Below are positions 26,309-35,682 of a stretch of DNA of 64,000 nt, in pieces. This DNA comes from JAUWVG01 sp964633715 (GTDB taxonomy: Bacteria > Acidobacteriota > Aminicenantia > Aminicenantales > Aminicenantaceae): contig CAZWHQ010000016.1 of NCBI GenBank assembly GCA_964633715.1, forward strand, positions 1-64,000, in the 5' to 3' direction. Position numbers and translations under genes: made by a program. Each line of letters starts with the position of its first letter. Positions within the stretch are counted from its first letter, which is position 1. Under the pieces are notes generated by a model that was given only the letters and a program-made list of their open reading frames with translations, was not told the origin of the DNA and did no database searches.

Positions 26309-27542
26309 GGATCGACCGGTTCGTATTGTTCAAATCGGGATAGGAGGGATGGGATACCACTATCTCAAGACGATTCTGGCGGGATTCCCGCCCGATAAAG
26401 TGAATCTTTGCGGTGTCGTGGATCCCTATCCGGAGGCGTCGGAGCTCTATGAAGATGTAAAGAGAAGAGATATCCCCATATATCCGATGCTTTATGATTT
26501 ATTGGGCTCGGGTTTGACCGCTGATCTGGTGGTTATTGCCTCTCCTCTCCAGTTTCATGTGCCGCAGAGCTTGGAAGCACTCGAAGCTAAAAGTCACGTG
26601 CTGTGTGAGAAACCTCTTGCGGCAACCGTCCAGGAGGCCGACTTGTTGATTCGAAACATACGGTCACACAGCCCTTGGGTAAGAATCGGGTACCAATGGT
26701 CCTATACTGAGGCGGTTCAAACGCTTAAAAAGGATATCCTAAGCGGGAGGTTCGGAAGGCCTCTGCGGGCTAAATCACTCTATCTTTGGCCAAGAGATTT
26801 TGCCTATTACAAACGTAATGACTGGGCGGGCCGGATCCAGGACCAAGAGGATCGCTGGGTACTGGACAGCCCGGCCAACAGCGCCATGGCTCATGACCTG
26901 CACAATCTCCTTTTTCTTCTGGGCGAGAGCCTGGACCGGAGTGCTCTCCCGAATGACGTTACAGCCGAGCTTTACAGGGCCTATCCGATTGAAAACTATG
27001 ATACCGTTGCTTGCCGATTCCTGCTGCGTCAAGGTTGTGAGCTTCTTTTTTATGCGACACATGCCACCCGTGAAACGATTGGCCCGATGTTTTCTCTTGA
27101 ATTTGAAGAGGCCACAGTCAACTTTGGCGAAAGGGAGCCAGAGATTGTGGCCACTGATTCTTCCGGTGTGGAAATAAAATATGGGTCTCCCGCGGCCGAG
27201 GATCCGTTTAAAAAACTATTTTTAGCCGTAGATGCTGTCCGTGATCCAAAACCTATCGTGTGTGGCCCGGAGGCGGCCCGCTCCCAGACGCTCTGTGTGA
27301 ATGGGATTCAAGATTCGGTGGAAGACATCAGGTCCTTTGCACAGTCCATGCTCGGAACAGATGGAAATAAAATATGGGCAAGGGATCTGCAGGAATCTCT
27401 TTTAAGGTGTTACAAAAATGGGACTCTTCCCCATGAAGAGGGCTTTTCCTGGGCCCAGAGAGGGGAAAGGCTGGCTCTGGAAGAATACTGTTTTTTCCCT
27501 GGCGGAATATTTCCACATAAAAAAAAGGGCCGGACGCCATGA
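26295..27542 (+). CDS. Gfo/Idh/MocA family oxidoreductase
   Basis: 415 aa. N-terminal NAD(P) Rossmann fold 'VQIGIGGMGYHYLKTI' (about 12-27), 'VIASPLQFHVPQSLEALEA' and the diagnostic 'VLCEKPLAATVQEADLL'. The C-terminal alpha/beta domain carries 'SPANSAMAHDLHNLLFLLGE', with the family His in 'AHDLHN'. Members oxidise or reduce sugars or act as NAD-dependent glycosidases (GH109/GH177-type). Overlaps the mannosidase gene by 14 bases and the next gene by four, so it is a tight translational unit in glycan breakdown. Specific substrate unknown. Confidence 0.88.
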   Translation: MKRVEDRPVRIVQIGIGGMGYHYLKTILAGFPPDKVNLCGVVDPYPEASELYEDVKRRDIPIYPMLYDLLGSGLTADLVVIASPLQFHVPQSLEALEAKSHVLCEKPLAATVQEADLLIRNIRSHSPWVRIGYQWSYTEAVQTLKKDILSGRFGRPLRAKSLYLWPRDFAYYKRNDWAGRIQDQEDRWVLDSPANSAMAHDLHNLLFLLGESLDRSALPNDVTAELYRAYPIENYDTVACRFLLRQGCELLFYATHATRETIGPMFSLEFEEATVNFGEREPEIVATDSSGVEIKYGSPAAEDPFKKLFLAVDAVRDPKPIVCGPEAARSQTLCVNGIQDSVEDIRSFAQSMLGTDGNKIWARDLQESLLRCYKNGTLPHEEGFSWAQRGERLALEEYCFFPGGIFPHKKKGRTP

Positions 27543-28543
27543 CATCCAGAGAGCTTGTCCAAAGAACCCTGGCCTTTGATTCACCGCTGAGGATTCCCCG
27601 TCAGGCTTGGATTCTTCCCTGGGCGGAAGACCGGTACCCCGATGTCATCGCACGTCTTCACCAAGAGTTTCCGGATGATATTTTAAATGCTCCGGAAATC
27701 TATTGGCGACAGCCCAAAAGACAGGGAGAGAAATACAGCCCTGGAATATTTGTGGACGAGTGGGGATGCATTTTCTCCAATACTCAAAAGGGAGCGATGG
27801 GCATTGTTCATAAACCTCGAATTGCCAGATGGGAGGATTTGGACGGTTTTAGGGTTCCTGAAGAGACTCTTTCAGTCGACCGTGAAGCCGTAAATGAATT
27901 TTGCCGGAAACAAGAACAATTTGTCTTGAGTGCCGTGATGCAGAGGCCTTTCGAGAGGTTCCAATTTATTCGCACCATGGAACAGGCAATGGTCGATCTA
28001 CATGAGCAAACACCGGAACTTTTTGAATTATTAAAACTTATTCACGCACACTACTGCAAAGAAGTGGGCGTCTGGTCCCAAACGGATGTGGACGCAATTG
28101 GGATTATGGATGATTGGGGATCACAAAAAACTCTTCTCACATCACCGGAAATTTTCCGCAAATTTTTTAAACCCATGTATAAAGATTATGTCGAAATTGC
28201 CAAAAGCTATGGAAAATTTGTTTTTATGCATTCAGACGGATATATCACAGAAATAATTCCGGATTTGATCGAAATCGGAATCGATGCCCTAAATAGTCAG
28301 CTGTTTTGTATGGATATTCAGGACTTGGGAGTGAATCATCGAGGGAAAATAACCTTTTGGGGGGAAATCGACCGGCAGGACCTTCTGCCCCGCGGCAGCA
28401 GAGAGGAAATAGAACAGGCTGTCCGTGTCGTTTTTGAGGAACTTTATGAGAACGGAGGAGTGATCGCCCAATGTGAATTCGGCCTAGAAGCCAAACCCGA
28501 GAATGTTTTGGCTGTCTTCGACTCTTGGAATAGAATAATATGA
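27539..28543 (+). CDS. Uroporphyrinogen decarboxylase (URO-D)-like protein
   Basis: 334 aa TIM-barrel of the URO-D/MtaA superfamily: 'RELVQRTLAFDSPLRIPRQ' start, 'DEWGCIFSN', 'AIGIMDDWGSQ' and 'FVFMHSDGYITEIIPDLIEI' with the His/Asp pair seen in the methyltransferase-like branch, and a C-terminal 'GVIAQCEFGLEAKPENVLAVF'. Haem genes are absent nearby and the protein sits between a Gfo/Idh oxidoreductase and a ROK kinase with four-base overlaps on both sides, so a role in sugar metabolism or methyl transfer is more likely than haem synthesis. True substrate unknown; such paralogs recur in glycan clusters. Confidence 0.8.
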   Translation: MTSRELVQRTLAFDSPLRIPRQAWILPWAEDRYPDVIARLHQEFPDDILNAPEIYWRQPKRQGEKYSPGIFVDEWGCIFSNTQKGAMGIVHKPRIARWEDLDGFRVPEETLSVDREAVNEFCRKQEQFVLSAVMQRPFERFQFIRTMEQAMVDLHEQTPELFELLKLIHAHYCKEVGVWSQTDVDAIGIMDDWGSQKTLLTSPEIFRKFFKPMYKDYVEIAKSYGKFVFMHSDGYITEIIPDLIEIGIDALNSQLFCMDIQDLGVNHRGKITFWGEIDRQDLLPRGSREEIEQAVRVVFEELYENGGVIAQCEFGLEAKPENVLAVFDSWNRII

Positions 28544-29457
28544 GAGAATGTGTCATAGGCGTTGACCTAGGAGGGACGAAAATCGAGGCCTGTCTGCTGG
28601 ACAGTCAGGGAAAATGTCTGGAAAGAAAGCGGGTGTTTTCAGAGGCTTCCAAAGGCATGGCCCATGTGATCGATAAAATTGTTCACCTCATTCAAACCGT
28701 GTCAGGAGAAAAATCTTATTCTGCGGTGGGATTAGGCACTCCAGGAACCTTTGTGGAGACTGAAGACCGCATTTATGGTTCCCCCCATACGCCTGTCTAT
28801 CATACAACCGGTTTCATCCCTTCCTTAAAGGAAAAATTGTCTCCTTGTCCAGTTCTTGTGGATAATGATGCCAACTGCCTGGCTGTGGCCGAATTTTTTG
28901 CCGGCTGCAAGGGGACATATCAATCTGTCATGGCGGTCATATTGGGTACGGGTGTTGGTTCTGGTTTAATTTTGAATAATAGGCTTTATCGCGGATCCCT
29001 GGGTGGAGGAGGCGAGATTGGACACATGACGATTGACTTCCATGGCCGGATGTGTGAGTGTGGGCGGCATGGGTGTGTGGAAGCTTATCTCTCAGGGCCG
29101 AGTCTTTGCCGAAGGTTTTTTGATCTCTGCGGTCAAAATCTTCAAGTTCAGGAGATTTATCAACTCTATCAAGAGCAAAATCCTTTTGCCATTGAATTGT
29201 TTGCCGAGAGTGTAAAAATTATGAGTGAAACTTTTGCCAACGCCGTCAATGTCCTTGATATTGAAGCCATTATCCTTGGCGGGGGGGTGTCCAATCTTCC
29301 CATTTGGTATGAGAAGGTGCCTTTGTTTTTAGACAGCCTGTTGTTTGGTGTGCCGAGGGACAGCATCCCTATCTTAAAGGCAAAGCTTGGGGATTCCGCG
29401 GGCGTTTTTGGTGCCGCATACCTGGCCCTGCGGGAACTCGGATTAATGGAATTTTAA
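28540..29457 (+). CDS. ROK family sugar kinase
   Basis: 305 aa. ATP-phosphate loop 'IGVDLGGTKIEACLLD' (residues 6-21), 'VLVDNDANCLAVAE', 'VILGTGVGSGLI' and the ROK zinc signature 'GHMTIDFHGRMCECGRHGC' followed by VEAYLSG. Family enzymes phosphorylate glucose, mannose, fructose or N-acetylhexosamines; beside a GH38 enzyme, mannose is a fair guess. No N-terminal helix-turn-helix, so it is a kinase rather than a ROK repressor. Start overlaps the UroD-like stop (ATGA); eleven bases separate it from the permease gene. Confidence 0.88.
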   Translation: MRECVIGVDLGGTKIEACLLDSQGKCLERKRVFSEASKGMAHVIDKIVHLIQTVSGEKSYSAVGLGTPGTFVETEDRIYGSPHTPVYHTTGFIPSLKEKLSPCPVLVDNDANCLAVAEFFAGCKGTYQSVMAVILGTGVGSGLILNNRLYRGSLGGGGEIGHMTIDFHGRMCECGRHGCVEAYLSGPSLCRRFFDLCGQNLQVQEIYQLYQEQNPFAIELFAESVKIMSETFANAVNVLDIEAIILGGGVSNLPIWYEKVPLFLDSLLFGVPRDSIPILKAKLGDSAGVFGAAYLALRELGLMEF

Positions 29458-29468
29458 AGGTTAAGTCA

Positions 29469-30857
29469 ATGAAAGATTTTCCTGGCAAAATGGACTCGGC
29501 AAATTCTGCTGTCACTGAAAAAAAACAGCCTTCCCTCCGGAAAGCACTTGGCGTTTTTGATGGCATTGCCATCCTGATCGGCATCACAATCGGTGCAGGT
29601 ATATATTCTACACCAAATATCATTGCGGGTTATCTGGGCTCTTTTCCCATCATCATTTTTCTCTGGATTGCTACAGGGATTCTATTTGTCTTTGTTGGAG
29701 GTTTGATCTACGCGGAACTGGGAACCCGTCTTCCTCATACAGGTGGGGAATATGTCTACATCAACCGCTGCTTTGGTCCATTTGCTGGATTTATGTTTGG
29801 ATGGTCCCAGCTTTTTATCATACGAACGAGCCCGGCTGCAGGCCTAGCCATCATCACGGTGAACTATCTTGGCCATTTTGTGGAGATGAAGCCGTGGACC
29901 CAAACAGCCGCAGCCTTGGCCGTCATTGCTTTTTTTGGAGTGCTTAACTATATCGGAATCCAAAGGGCTTCCATGTATCAGAAAATATCCACCGTGCTCA
30001 AGATAGGAGGGATATTTGCCATTGTGATTCTCGGCCTCATTCTTGTCCAGGGCCATGAGAATATGTTGGGTACCAAGGCGGAACCAACAGGAACACTTGG
30101 TCCGATTGGAAATGCAATCGCGGCGCTCATGCTCATCGCGTTTACCTATATAGGATGGGATCGCGTTGGGTATTCCGCAGGAGAGATGAAAAATCCCAGG
30201 CGAACTATTCCCTTGAGCCTTATCCTCGGCTTAGGCATAATCATTATTGTCTTTGTCCTGACAAATTGGATTTACTATCAAACGCTTGGTATAGAAGCCA
30301 TGCGTATGAGCACAATCGTTGCAGCAGATGTGGCCATCCGGCTTATAGGGCCTGTCGGGGCGGCTTTTGTAGCCATTCTTGTCATGATCTCCACAACGGG
30401 GAGTATCAACGGCACAATGATGACCGCTCCCAGAGCTTATTATGCTATGGCCAAAGACGGACTGTTTTTTAAGTGGCTTAATTTTATTCACCCCAAATAC
30501 CGTACACCCTCCCATGCGATTCTCGCCCACTGCTTTTGGGCGGCGGTGATTCTTCTGGTTCGAAAAACCTTTGAGACGATTGTAGCCGGAATGGTGTTTG
30601 CCATTTTAATATTTTTAATTTTTAACATCCTTGCTCTTTTTAAGTTGAGAAGACAGAATGTCGGCGGTTCTTCTGTATTTAAAGTGCCGTTCTATCCCTG
30701 GCTGCCCATCCTCTATTTGGCAGGGATCATTTTTCTTATTGTCTTTCGGGCGTTCTTCGAATGGCAGAAATCACTTGCCGATCTTGTCTTTATCGCCACG
30801 GGAATTCCCCTGTCTTTTTTCTGGTTGAAGAAGAAAAAAGAGAAAAAGGACGGATAG
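29469..30857 (+). CDS. APC superfamily amino acid permease
   Basis: 462 aa with 12 predicted membrane helices. The first helix holds the APC consensus 'IGITIGAGIYSTPNIIAG', and helix 6 shows 'FTYIGWDRVGYSAGEMKNPRRTIP', typical of LAT/APA-type transporters. Moves amino acids or polyamines, probably by proton or substrate exchange. The N-terminal 30 residues are hydrophilic and the C-terminus is Lys-rich (cytoplasmic). Last gene of a long plus-strand run; co-transcribed by spacing with the ROK kinase, although it does not obviously transport sugars. Confidence 0.9.
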   Translation: MKDFPGKMDSANSAVTEKKQPSLRKALGVFDGIAILIGITIGAGIYSTPNIIAGYLGSFPIIIFLWIATGILFVFVGGLIYAELGTRLPHTGGEYVYINRCFGPFAGFMFGWSQLFIIRTSPAAGLAIITVNYLGHFVEMKPWTQTAAALAVIAFFGVLNYIGIQRASMYQKISTVLKIGGIFAIVILGLILVQGHENMLGTKAEPTGTLGPIGNAIAALMLIAFTYIGWDRVGYSAGEMKNPRRTIPLSLILGLGIIIIVFVLTNWIYYQTLGIEAMRMSTIVAADVAIRLIGPVGAAFVAILVMISTTGSINGTMMTAPRAYYAMAKDGLFFKWLNFIHPKYRTPSHAILAHCFWAAVILLVRKTFETIVAGMVFAILIFLIFNILALFKLRRQNVGGSSVFKVPFYPWLPILYLAGIIFLIVFRAFFEWQKSLADLVFIATGIPLSFFWLKKKKEKKDG

Positions 30858-30883
30858 AGCGCAAAGATATCAAATCAGGTCTA

Positions 30884-31732
30884 TTAATCTGAGAGAGCTT
30901 CGAATCCCAGGATCCCTGCCGCATTCTTATAGAGGATTTTTTGGATGGATGTTTCGGCCAGCGGTAATTTTTTTATAGAATCTATGTTGATTCCAGCCGA
31001 TCTGACACCAGGCCAGTCAGAACCGTAGACAATCTTGTCGATGTTTTTTTCCAGCTCAGGAAAATATTTCAGAAGGTTTTTTGGGGGAAGGCCGGAAATT
31101 TCAATATAGAGATTGGGATGAAGGCGGGAAAGGAAAAAAGCAGTCTGGTACCAGAGTCCGCGGCCTCCGTGAGCCATTAGAATTTTGCAGTCCGGAAAGT
31201 CGGCGGCCACATCATCCAAATGAAGGGGATTGGCATACTTAATTTTTGATCCCCTGAAAATTGAGGATCCCGTATGCACGAGGACAGGAAGTCTGTGCTT
31301 TTGGGCCAGCTCATAGACAGGATAGAGATTTTTGTCGTTAGGATAGAAAAAATTGTAGGAGGGGTAGAGTTTAATTCCTTTTGCTCCTTTCTGAATATAG
31401 CCTTTAACCTTGCTGTCGAGTTTGTCTTCTGTAGAAGGATTGATGGTGCAGAATGGAAGATAGATATCCATGCCCTGACAGAATTCCAAGACATACTCAT
31501 TGGGAACAATTCCTGTAGTAGTGGGGCTGATTTCCGGGAGGATTACAGCCTTTTTTATACCAAAACTTATAAGATAATCGGCGAATTGCCTAGGATCGAT
31601 CAGCTCATTATATCGCTCATAAAGATCAGATCCAGCGCTTTTCTGGTAATCGTGAACCCAAGAGTGCCAGTGTTCTTTTAATCCAATGTGGATGTGAAAA
31701 TCGATGACTTTAAATTCTTTAAGTGCGGACAT
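30884..31732 (-). CDS. Amidohydrolase family (Amidohydro_2) TIM-barrel protein
   Basis: 282 aa. Metal-site motifs: HxH in 'FKVIDFHIHIGLKEHW' (start), His in 'LPVLVHTGS', His in 'ILMAHGGRG' and Asp in 'IVYGSDWPG'. The family covers decarboxylases such as ACMSD and gamma-resorcylate decarboxylase, and lactonases/hydrolases of sugar acids. It faces the permease and is divergent from the next gene with 102 bp between. In this setting a sugar-lactone or uronate step is plausible, but the sequence gives no substrate. The ribosome site is poor (GAGG directly before the ATG). Confidence 0.85.
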   Translation of the reverse strand: MSALKEFKVIDFHIHIGLKEHWHSWVHDYQKSAGSDLYERYNELIDPRQFADYLISFGIKKAVILPEISPTTTGIVPNEYVLEFCQGMDIYLPFCTINPSTEDKLDSKVKGYIQKGAKGIKLYPSYNFFYPNDKNLYPVYELAQKHRLPVLVHTGSSIFRGSKIKYANPLHLDDVAADFPDCKILMAHGGRGLWYQTAFFLSRLHPNLYIEISGLPPKNLLKYFPELEKNIDKIVYGSDWPGVRSAGINIDSIKKLPLAETSIQKILYKNAAGILGFEALSD

Positions 31733-31834
31733 GCCTCAATTAATACTTAAAAAAAAAGATTCAGTCAATGCTCGTGTAATGAACAAGCTGGACGGGGAGG
31801 CAGATTCGGCATAAAATAGCGAAAGGAGTACGCC

Positions 31835-34177
31835 ATGAACTTTCGAGAGAAAATGGGGCAGATCCGTAAAATTTATATCCCCAGGGGGGGGTACCCGGTT
31901 GAAAAAACAATAGCCATAGAATTAAAGCAGAAACTAAAAGCTAGTGCAGACATTGAGACAATCGCTCCTAATTTTAAAAATCGTGATCCACACTCTTTTT
32001 TTATTGGAGTGGTGAATAAGACTCGACTTCAAGAGCTCTCGAACCATTCGCAGGACCTGTCTTCAGATAGAGAATGGGTGTATTTTGACATCGATTCAGA
32101 CAGCCGGGCTCTTCTCTCCAGTTCCCAACCTCATTTTCTCTTTGCCGCTTTTTTCCACATTATTACAGGTAGGTACAAAACCGATGTCTCTGAGCTTAAA
32201 AATTGGCTACGGTTTATGAGTTTTCCACGAGAAAAATCGACTTTTGATCTTTTCCTCACTCAATATGCCCGCCTCATCCGGAATTTCAATCGAGAACAAT
32301 ATATCCGCGAATATGCCCGCTTGGGATTTTCTCACATCGAAGTCAATGCGCTGGCCCTTCCAAATTCTGTTGAACAGGGAATTGAGGGAGAGTTTTATCC
32401 TGATTTTTACACTTACTGTCCTGCACTCGACCAGTTTGTTTCAAGCAAGTTGAATGAGGGGATCTATCCGGAAGAATATCTCCGAGCCAACCTCGATTTG
32501 CTTAAGGACAATGCCCGGTTGGCAGTCAAGTACGGTCTGAATCCTGGTCTCCTCTGCTTTGAGCCAAGATCGGTTCCTGAGGTTTTCTTCGAGAAATACC
32601 CTACTTTAAGAGGGGCCCGTGTGGACCATCCCTTCCGGAGCTTTAAACCCCGCTTCAGTCTGGCTTTGGCCCATCCACTCGTAAAGAAACATTATGAAGA
32701 GATGACTGTAAAAATCCTGGAGGAAATTCCTGAACTGGCCTATATGACGATCTGGTCAAACGACAGCGGTGCGGGTTTTGAACATACAAAATCTCTCTAT
32801 GTTGGCCGAAACGGTGGCGCTTATCTTTTGCGTGAATGGAATTCCGATGAACATATCGCTCAAAAGGCCTCAAATAATATCGCTGACTTTTTTATTCTAC
32901 TCCGTGATGCGGCCTCCAGCGTGAATGCGGATTTTCGTATCATTACAAGGCTGGAATCCTTTTATGGAGAGCGAAAATATCTTTGGCCCCTCCTTGAAAA
33001 CAGGATTGATGTGGAGGGCAACTCTCTTCTTACGGAGGGGTGGGAGAGCCCCTATTCTCACTCTTTGTACTCAGATATTCCGGTTTTGGGTTCGGCGCTG
33101 CACAGCAATCTATCAGAAAAGGAAAAAACACCCCTCGAGGACCTCCGTTCACGAAAAAGCCGGGCATTTTTTTATCATCACTGCGGTTCCCATGGGAATC
33201 ATGAACCGCTGCTCGGCATCCCTTTTCCCTGGTTAACCTATGAAAAACTGCACTCTTGTGCGGCCCACGGAATTTCCTCTCTGGCTCATCTCGGTGGCCT
33301 TTTTCCTCCGGACAAAGTGCCCTATGCGGTCAATTTTGAAGTTGTTAGAAGATTCCAATTCGACTCAGATCTCAATATCGACACCACAATCCAAAAAATT
33401 GCAGAGAGTTACGTTGGCCCGGAGTTTGCGGGTGCTCTGAAGTCGGGTTGGCAATTTGTCGATCTGTCTGTCCGGAGTTTTGTGCCTCTCTCTATTTACA
33501 CCTCTTATGGAGTTGTTTGGCAGAGGCTGTTTGTCCGTCCTCTTGTTCCTGATATTGAAGTCATTCCGGAAGAGGAACGTGCTTACTATGAGAATTATAT
33601 GTGCACATCTGTCCACAATCCCAACAGGGTCGACCTTTCCCAGGATGTGCTCTTCGAATTGATCTCTAAGGATTACGCAGAAAAAGCCTGCCACCTTATC
33701 GAAAACAATGTCTGGGAACCGCTGGACTCGGCTCTTCAGATTTTTGAGGAAAATAGAGAAAAGGCGAAGGTAAGGGGAAATAAAAGGGCCTCCGATGTTT
33801 TTTTAGATCAATGGGTCAGATGCCGTGCGCTGCGCTGTCTTTTTGTTTGCTTGCAAAATACGGCGGTCTGGATTGCTGCCGTGCGGGGATATTTGGATTC
33901 TTCAGATTCAAAAATCAAAGCCAATAATCGTACTGAACTGGACAAGATGATGGACAGCGAAATTCAAAATTGTCGAGATCTCTTGAATTTGTGGGAATTG
34001 TCCCCAATCGAGTGGATGATCGTTTCAGGAAAGGACGGAGAAACCCCCTTTATCTACGGGGATAATTTTCCATCGCTGCTCCAAAAGAAAATCATACTCA
34101 TGGAGACCTATCGAGATCGTGAGCCTCGTGTAAATCCCGACTATATGTTTCGAGTATCAGACAATCCCTACATATAA
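31835..34177 (+). CDS. Unrecognised large cytoplasmic protein, probable glycoside hydrolase
   Basis: 780 aa, no signal peptide, no membrane helix. I do not recognise a named family. Residues 1-110 look like the small alpha/beta N-terminal domain seen in GH67/GH20-type enzymes ('KTIAIELKQKLKASADIE', 'FFIGVVNKTR'). Residues about 140-520 look like a TIM barrel ('REYARLGFSHIEVNALALP', 'AYMTIWSNDSGAGFEH', 'DFRIITRLESFYGERKYLW', 'VEGNSLLTEGWESPYSHSL'), with acidic candidates in those strands. The last 250 residues are helical. AAAGGAG precedes the ATG. Context (mannosidase, KDG enzymes, amidohydrolase) makes a glycosidase on imported oligosaccharides the best guess; alpha-glucuronidase-like activity would fit but is unproven. 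Confidence 0.55.
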   Translation: MNFREKMGQIRKIYIPRGGYPVEKTIAIELKQKLKASADIETIAPNFKNRDPHSFFIGVVNKTRLQELSNHSQDLSSDREWVYFDIDSDSRALLSSSQPHFLFAAFFHIITGRYKTDVSELKNWLRFMSFPREKSTFDLFLTQYARLIRNFNREQYIREYARLGFSHIEVNALALPNSVEQGIEGEFYPDFYTYCPALDQFVSSKLNEGIYPEEYLRANLDLLKDNARLAVKYGLNPGLLCFEPRSVPEVFFEKYPTLRGARVDHPFRSFKPRFSLALAHPLVKKHYEEMTVKILEEIPELAYMTIWSNDSGAGFEHTKSLYVGRNGGAYLLREWNSDEHIAQKASNNIADFFILLRDAASSVNADFRIITRLESFYGERKYLWPLLENRIDVEGNSLLTEGWESPYSHSLYSDIPVLGSALHSNLSEKEKTPLEDLRSRKSRAFFYHHCGSHGNHEPLLGIPFPWLTYEKLHSCAAHGISSLAHLGGLFPPDKVPYAVNFEVVRRFQFDSDLNIDTTIQKIAESYVGPEFAGALKSGWQFVDLSVRSFVPLSIYTSYGVVWQRLFVRPLVPDIEVIPEEERAYYENYMCTSVHNPNRVDLSQDVLFELISKDYAEKACHLIENNVWEPLDSALQIFEENREKAKVRGNKRASDVFLDQWVRCRALRCLFVCLQNTAVWIAAVRGYLDSSDSKIKANNRTELDKMMDSEIQNCRDLLNLWELSPIEWMIVSGKDGETPFIYGDNFPSLLQKKIILMETYRDREPRVNPDYMFRVSDNPYI

Positions 34178-34180
34178 AAA

Positions 34181-34213
34181 AAGAATCCCGATGTTTCCAT
34201 CGGGACTCTTTAT
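34181..34213. terminator. Intrinsic terminator after the 780-aa gene, possibly bidirectional
   Basis: A 13-bp stem with one A-C mismatch (AAGAATCCCGATG / CATCGGGACTCTT) closes a TTTC loop. It begins four bases after the stop codon at 34177, with an A run on the left and TTT on the right, so it could end transcription from either side; the facing TPR gene stops at 34300. Confidence 0.8.
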
Positions 34214-34299
34214 CTAGTGCGAAATTTATTCCTTTACCCTTTGTAACTGGCTTGGAATTTCCATTAGCGTTTCTTTTGTTTGTACTTTTCTTTTTCTTT

Positions 34300-35619
34300 T
34301 TACTTATGTGTGATAGAGATGCTGGAGCCGACAGGGCCTGCAGCAGATGGCAAAGTCACTTTATGCCTGAGTTTAATTGTGTATGTTCCTGGCCCTGGAA
34401 TAGTAAATGTATAGATTACTCCTTTATCAATTCTTCCTCCAGTGTTCGGGCATGGTGGATCGAAAGTGTTAGTTTCATTTACTTTAATAGCATCGTTAAC
34501 CCAAGCTTCATCCTTCCGTGCAATTCCGTCTCCGCCTCCAATTTTCACACTTAATGTAAGAAAGCCGTTATGGAAATCTCCCGCGCCAACCGTCAAGGTG
34601 TATGTCACCTCGTCCTCCCAGTCGTTATTCTGATTGGGAAAAGGTGATTGGTTCGGACCAAAGGTGACGTCTCCCATAGTCGCTCCCCAGTGTGTCTCAT
34701 AATAGAATGACCATTCTGTATAGAAACATGAACTGCTGTAACTAGTGGCTGTTTCCTTTTTCAGGGGAGAATTTTTATTGATGAACAGGTACCAGATAAG
34801 ACCGCCAAGAACCGCGAGTCCAAGAAGGAACCCGATGAAACCGCCTCCACCCCGCCGGTCACGAACGACAGCCCTGCCTGCCACCGCGCCTGCTGCTGCC
34901 CCCTTACACCATTTAGTGCCGTAGTATCTATACTTTCTCAGCACGAGGCCATCTATGGTTTTGCCAAGGCCCAGTATATCTATGGCTAAACAGAAGTATT
35001 TTATGGCCAGTTCTTTGTATTTGAGTTCTTCGTAAATTGCACCTTTAAGGAGATAGCTTTCGCCTTTTAATGAATCAAATCCCTCCAACCTGTCGATAAC
35101 TGCGATTTGATTTTCCATAATGACTTTGGCGCCTTCATAGTCACCTGCTAAATAGGCGGCATGCCCTTCTTCAAACTGCATGATCAAAACACTGATATCC
35201 ACACCGGCGGCTGTCATGCATTCGGCCCAGTAGAGAGGGAGTGAGTCGAGGTCCAGTTCCATTTCATCATTGAGAGATATTGTTTTTCCTTCTCCTAGGA
35301 AATCCTTGGCCAGGCAGTAGTATTTGATGGCCAGGTTGTTGAGTTCCCGTTTTTCATATGTGGCTCCCAGAAGAAGATATACCTCTCTTTTAAAGGAATC
35401 CATCCCTTCCATTTGAGCGATCGATGATACAAGGCTTTCAAGTATGTTTTTTGCGCCATCAAAATCGTCGGCCAAGTAGGCCTCTTTGCCCAACTTGAAC
35501 TGCTCTCTCATTTGGTCTGTTGCTTGATATGCCTGAATGTAGGACACTTCAAACGCGAGAAATAAACAAAGTACCAATGCTAAAGCTTTACAAATTAAGG
35601 AACCTTTAAGATTTGGCAT
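34300..35619 (-). CDS. Membrane-anchored TPR protein with extracytoplasmic beta domain
   Basis: 439 aa, ATG at 35619 with GGAGGG five bases before it. Signal peptide (about 1-30), then two similar TPR blocks (about 34-110 and 145-220) that look like an internal duplication: each has 'F..G..AYLA.D..GAK.I.E' followed by 'ESYLLKGAIYEELKYKELAI' style helices and 'LAIDILGLGKTI'. A Gly-rich membrane helix ('FIGFLLGLAVLGGLIWYLFI') precedes a C-terminal beta domain of about 160 residues ending in 'PGPGTYTIKLRHKVTL'. Not a known enzyme. Same duplicated-TPR style as envelope proteins of this lineage; function unknown. Its 3' side faces the terminator at 34181. Confidence 0.7.
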   Translation of the reverse strand: MPNLKGSLICKALALVLCLFLAFEVSYIQAYQATDQMREQFKLGKEAYLADDFDGAKNILESLVSSIAQMEGMDSFKREVYLLLGATYEKRELNNLAIKYYCLAKDFLGEGKTISLNDEMELDLDSLPLYWAECMTAAGVDISVLIMQFEEGHAAYLAGDYEGAKVIMENQIAVIDRLEGFDSLKGESYLLKGAIYEELKYKELAIKYFCLAIDILGLGKTIDGLVLRKYRYYGTKWCKGAAAGAVAGRAVVRDRRGGGGFIGFLLGLAVLGGLIWYLFINKNSPLKKETATSYSSSCFYTEWSFYYETHWGATMGDVTFGPNQSPFPNQNNDWEDEVTYTLTVGAGDFHNGFLTLSVKIGGGDGIARKDEAWVNDAIKVNETNTFDPPCPNTGGRIDKGVIYTFTIPGPGTYTIKLRHKVTLPSAAGPVGSSISITHK

Positions 35620-35649
35620 ATATACCCTCCATTTTTTTGATATGTCTAA

Positions 35650-35676
35650 ATTATTTCAGTCTTCTATATTTGTCAA
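35650..35676 (-). promoter_or_regulatory. Candidate promoter of the TPR/beta-domain gene
   Basis: On the minus strand TTGACA (35671-35676) is followed after 15 bases by AATAAT (35650-35655, five of six). The short 15-base spacing mirrors one of the readings of the FHA-operon promoter. It lies 30 bp before the start codon and overlaps the leader of the divergent DUF5683-like gene. Confidence 0.35.
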
Positions 35677-35682
35677 GGATGA

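Noticed and set aside
27539..28543. Haem biosynthesis enzyme HemE
   Set aside because: URO-D fold only; no haem genes near, and the four-base overlaps tie it to sugar genes.
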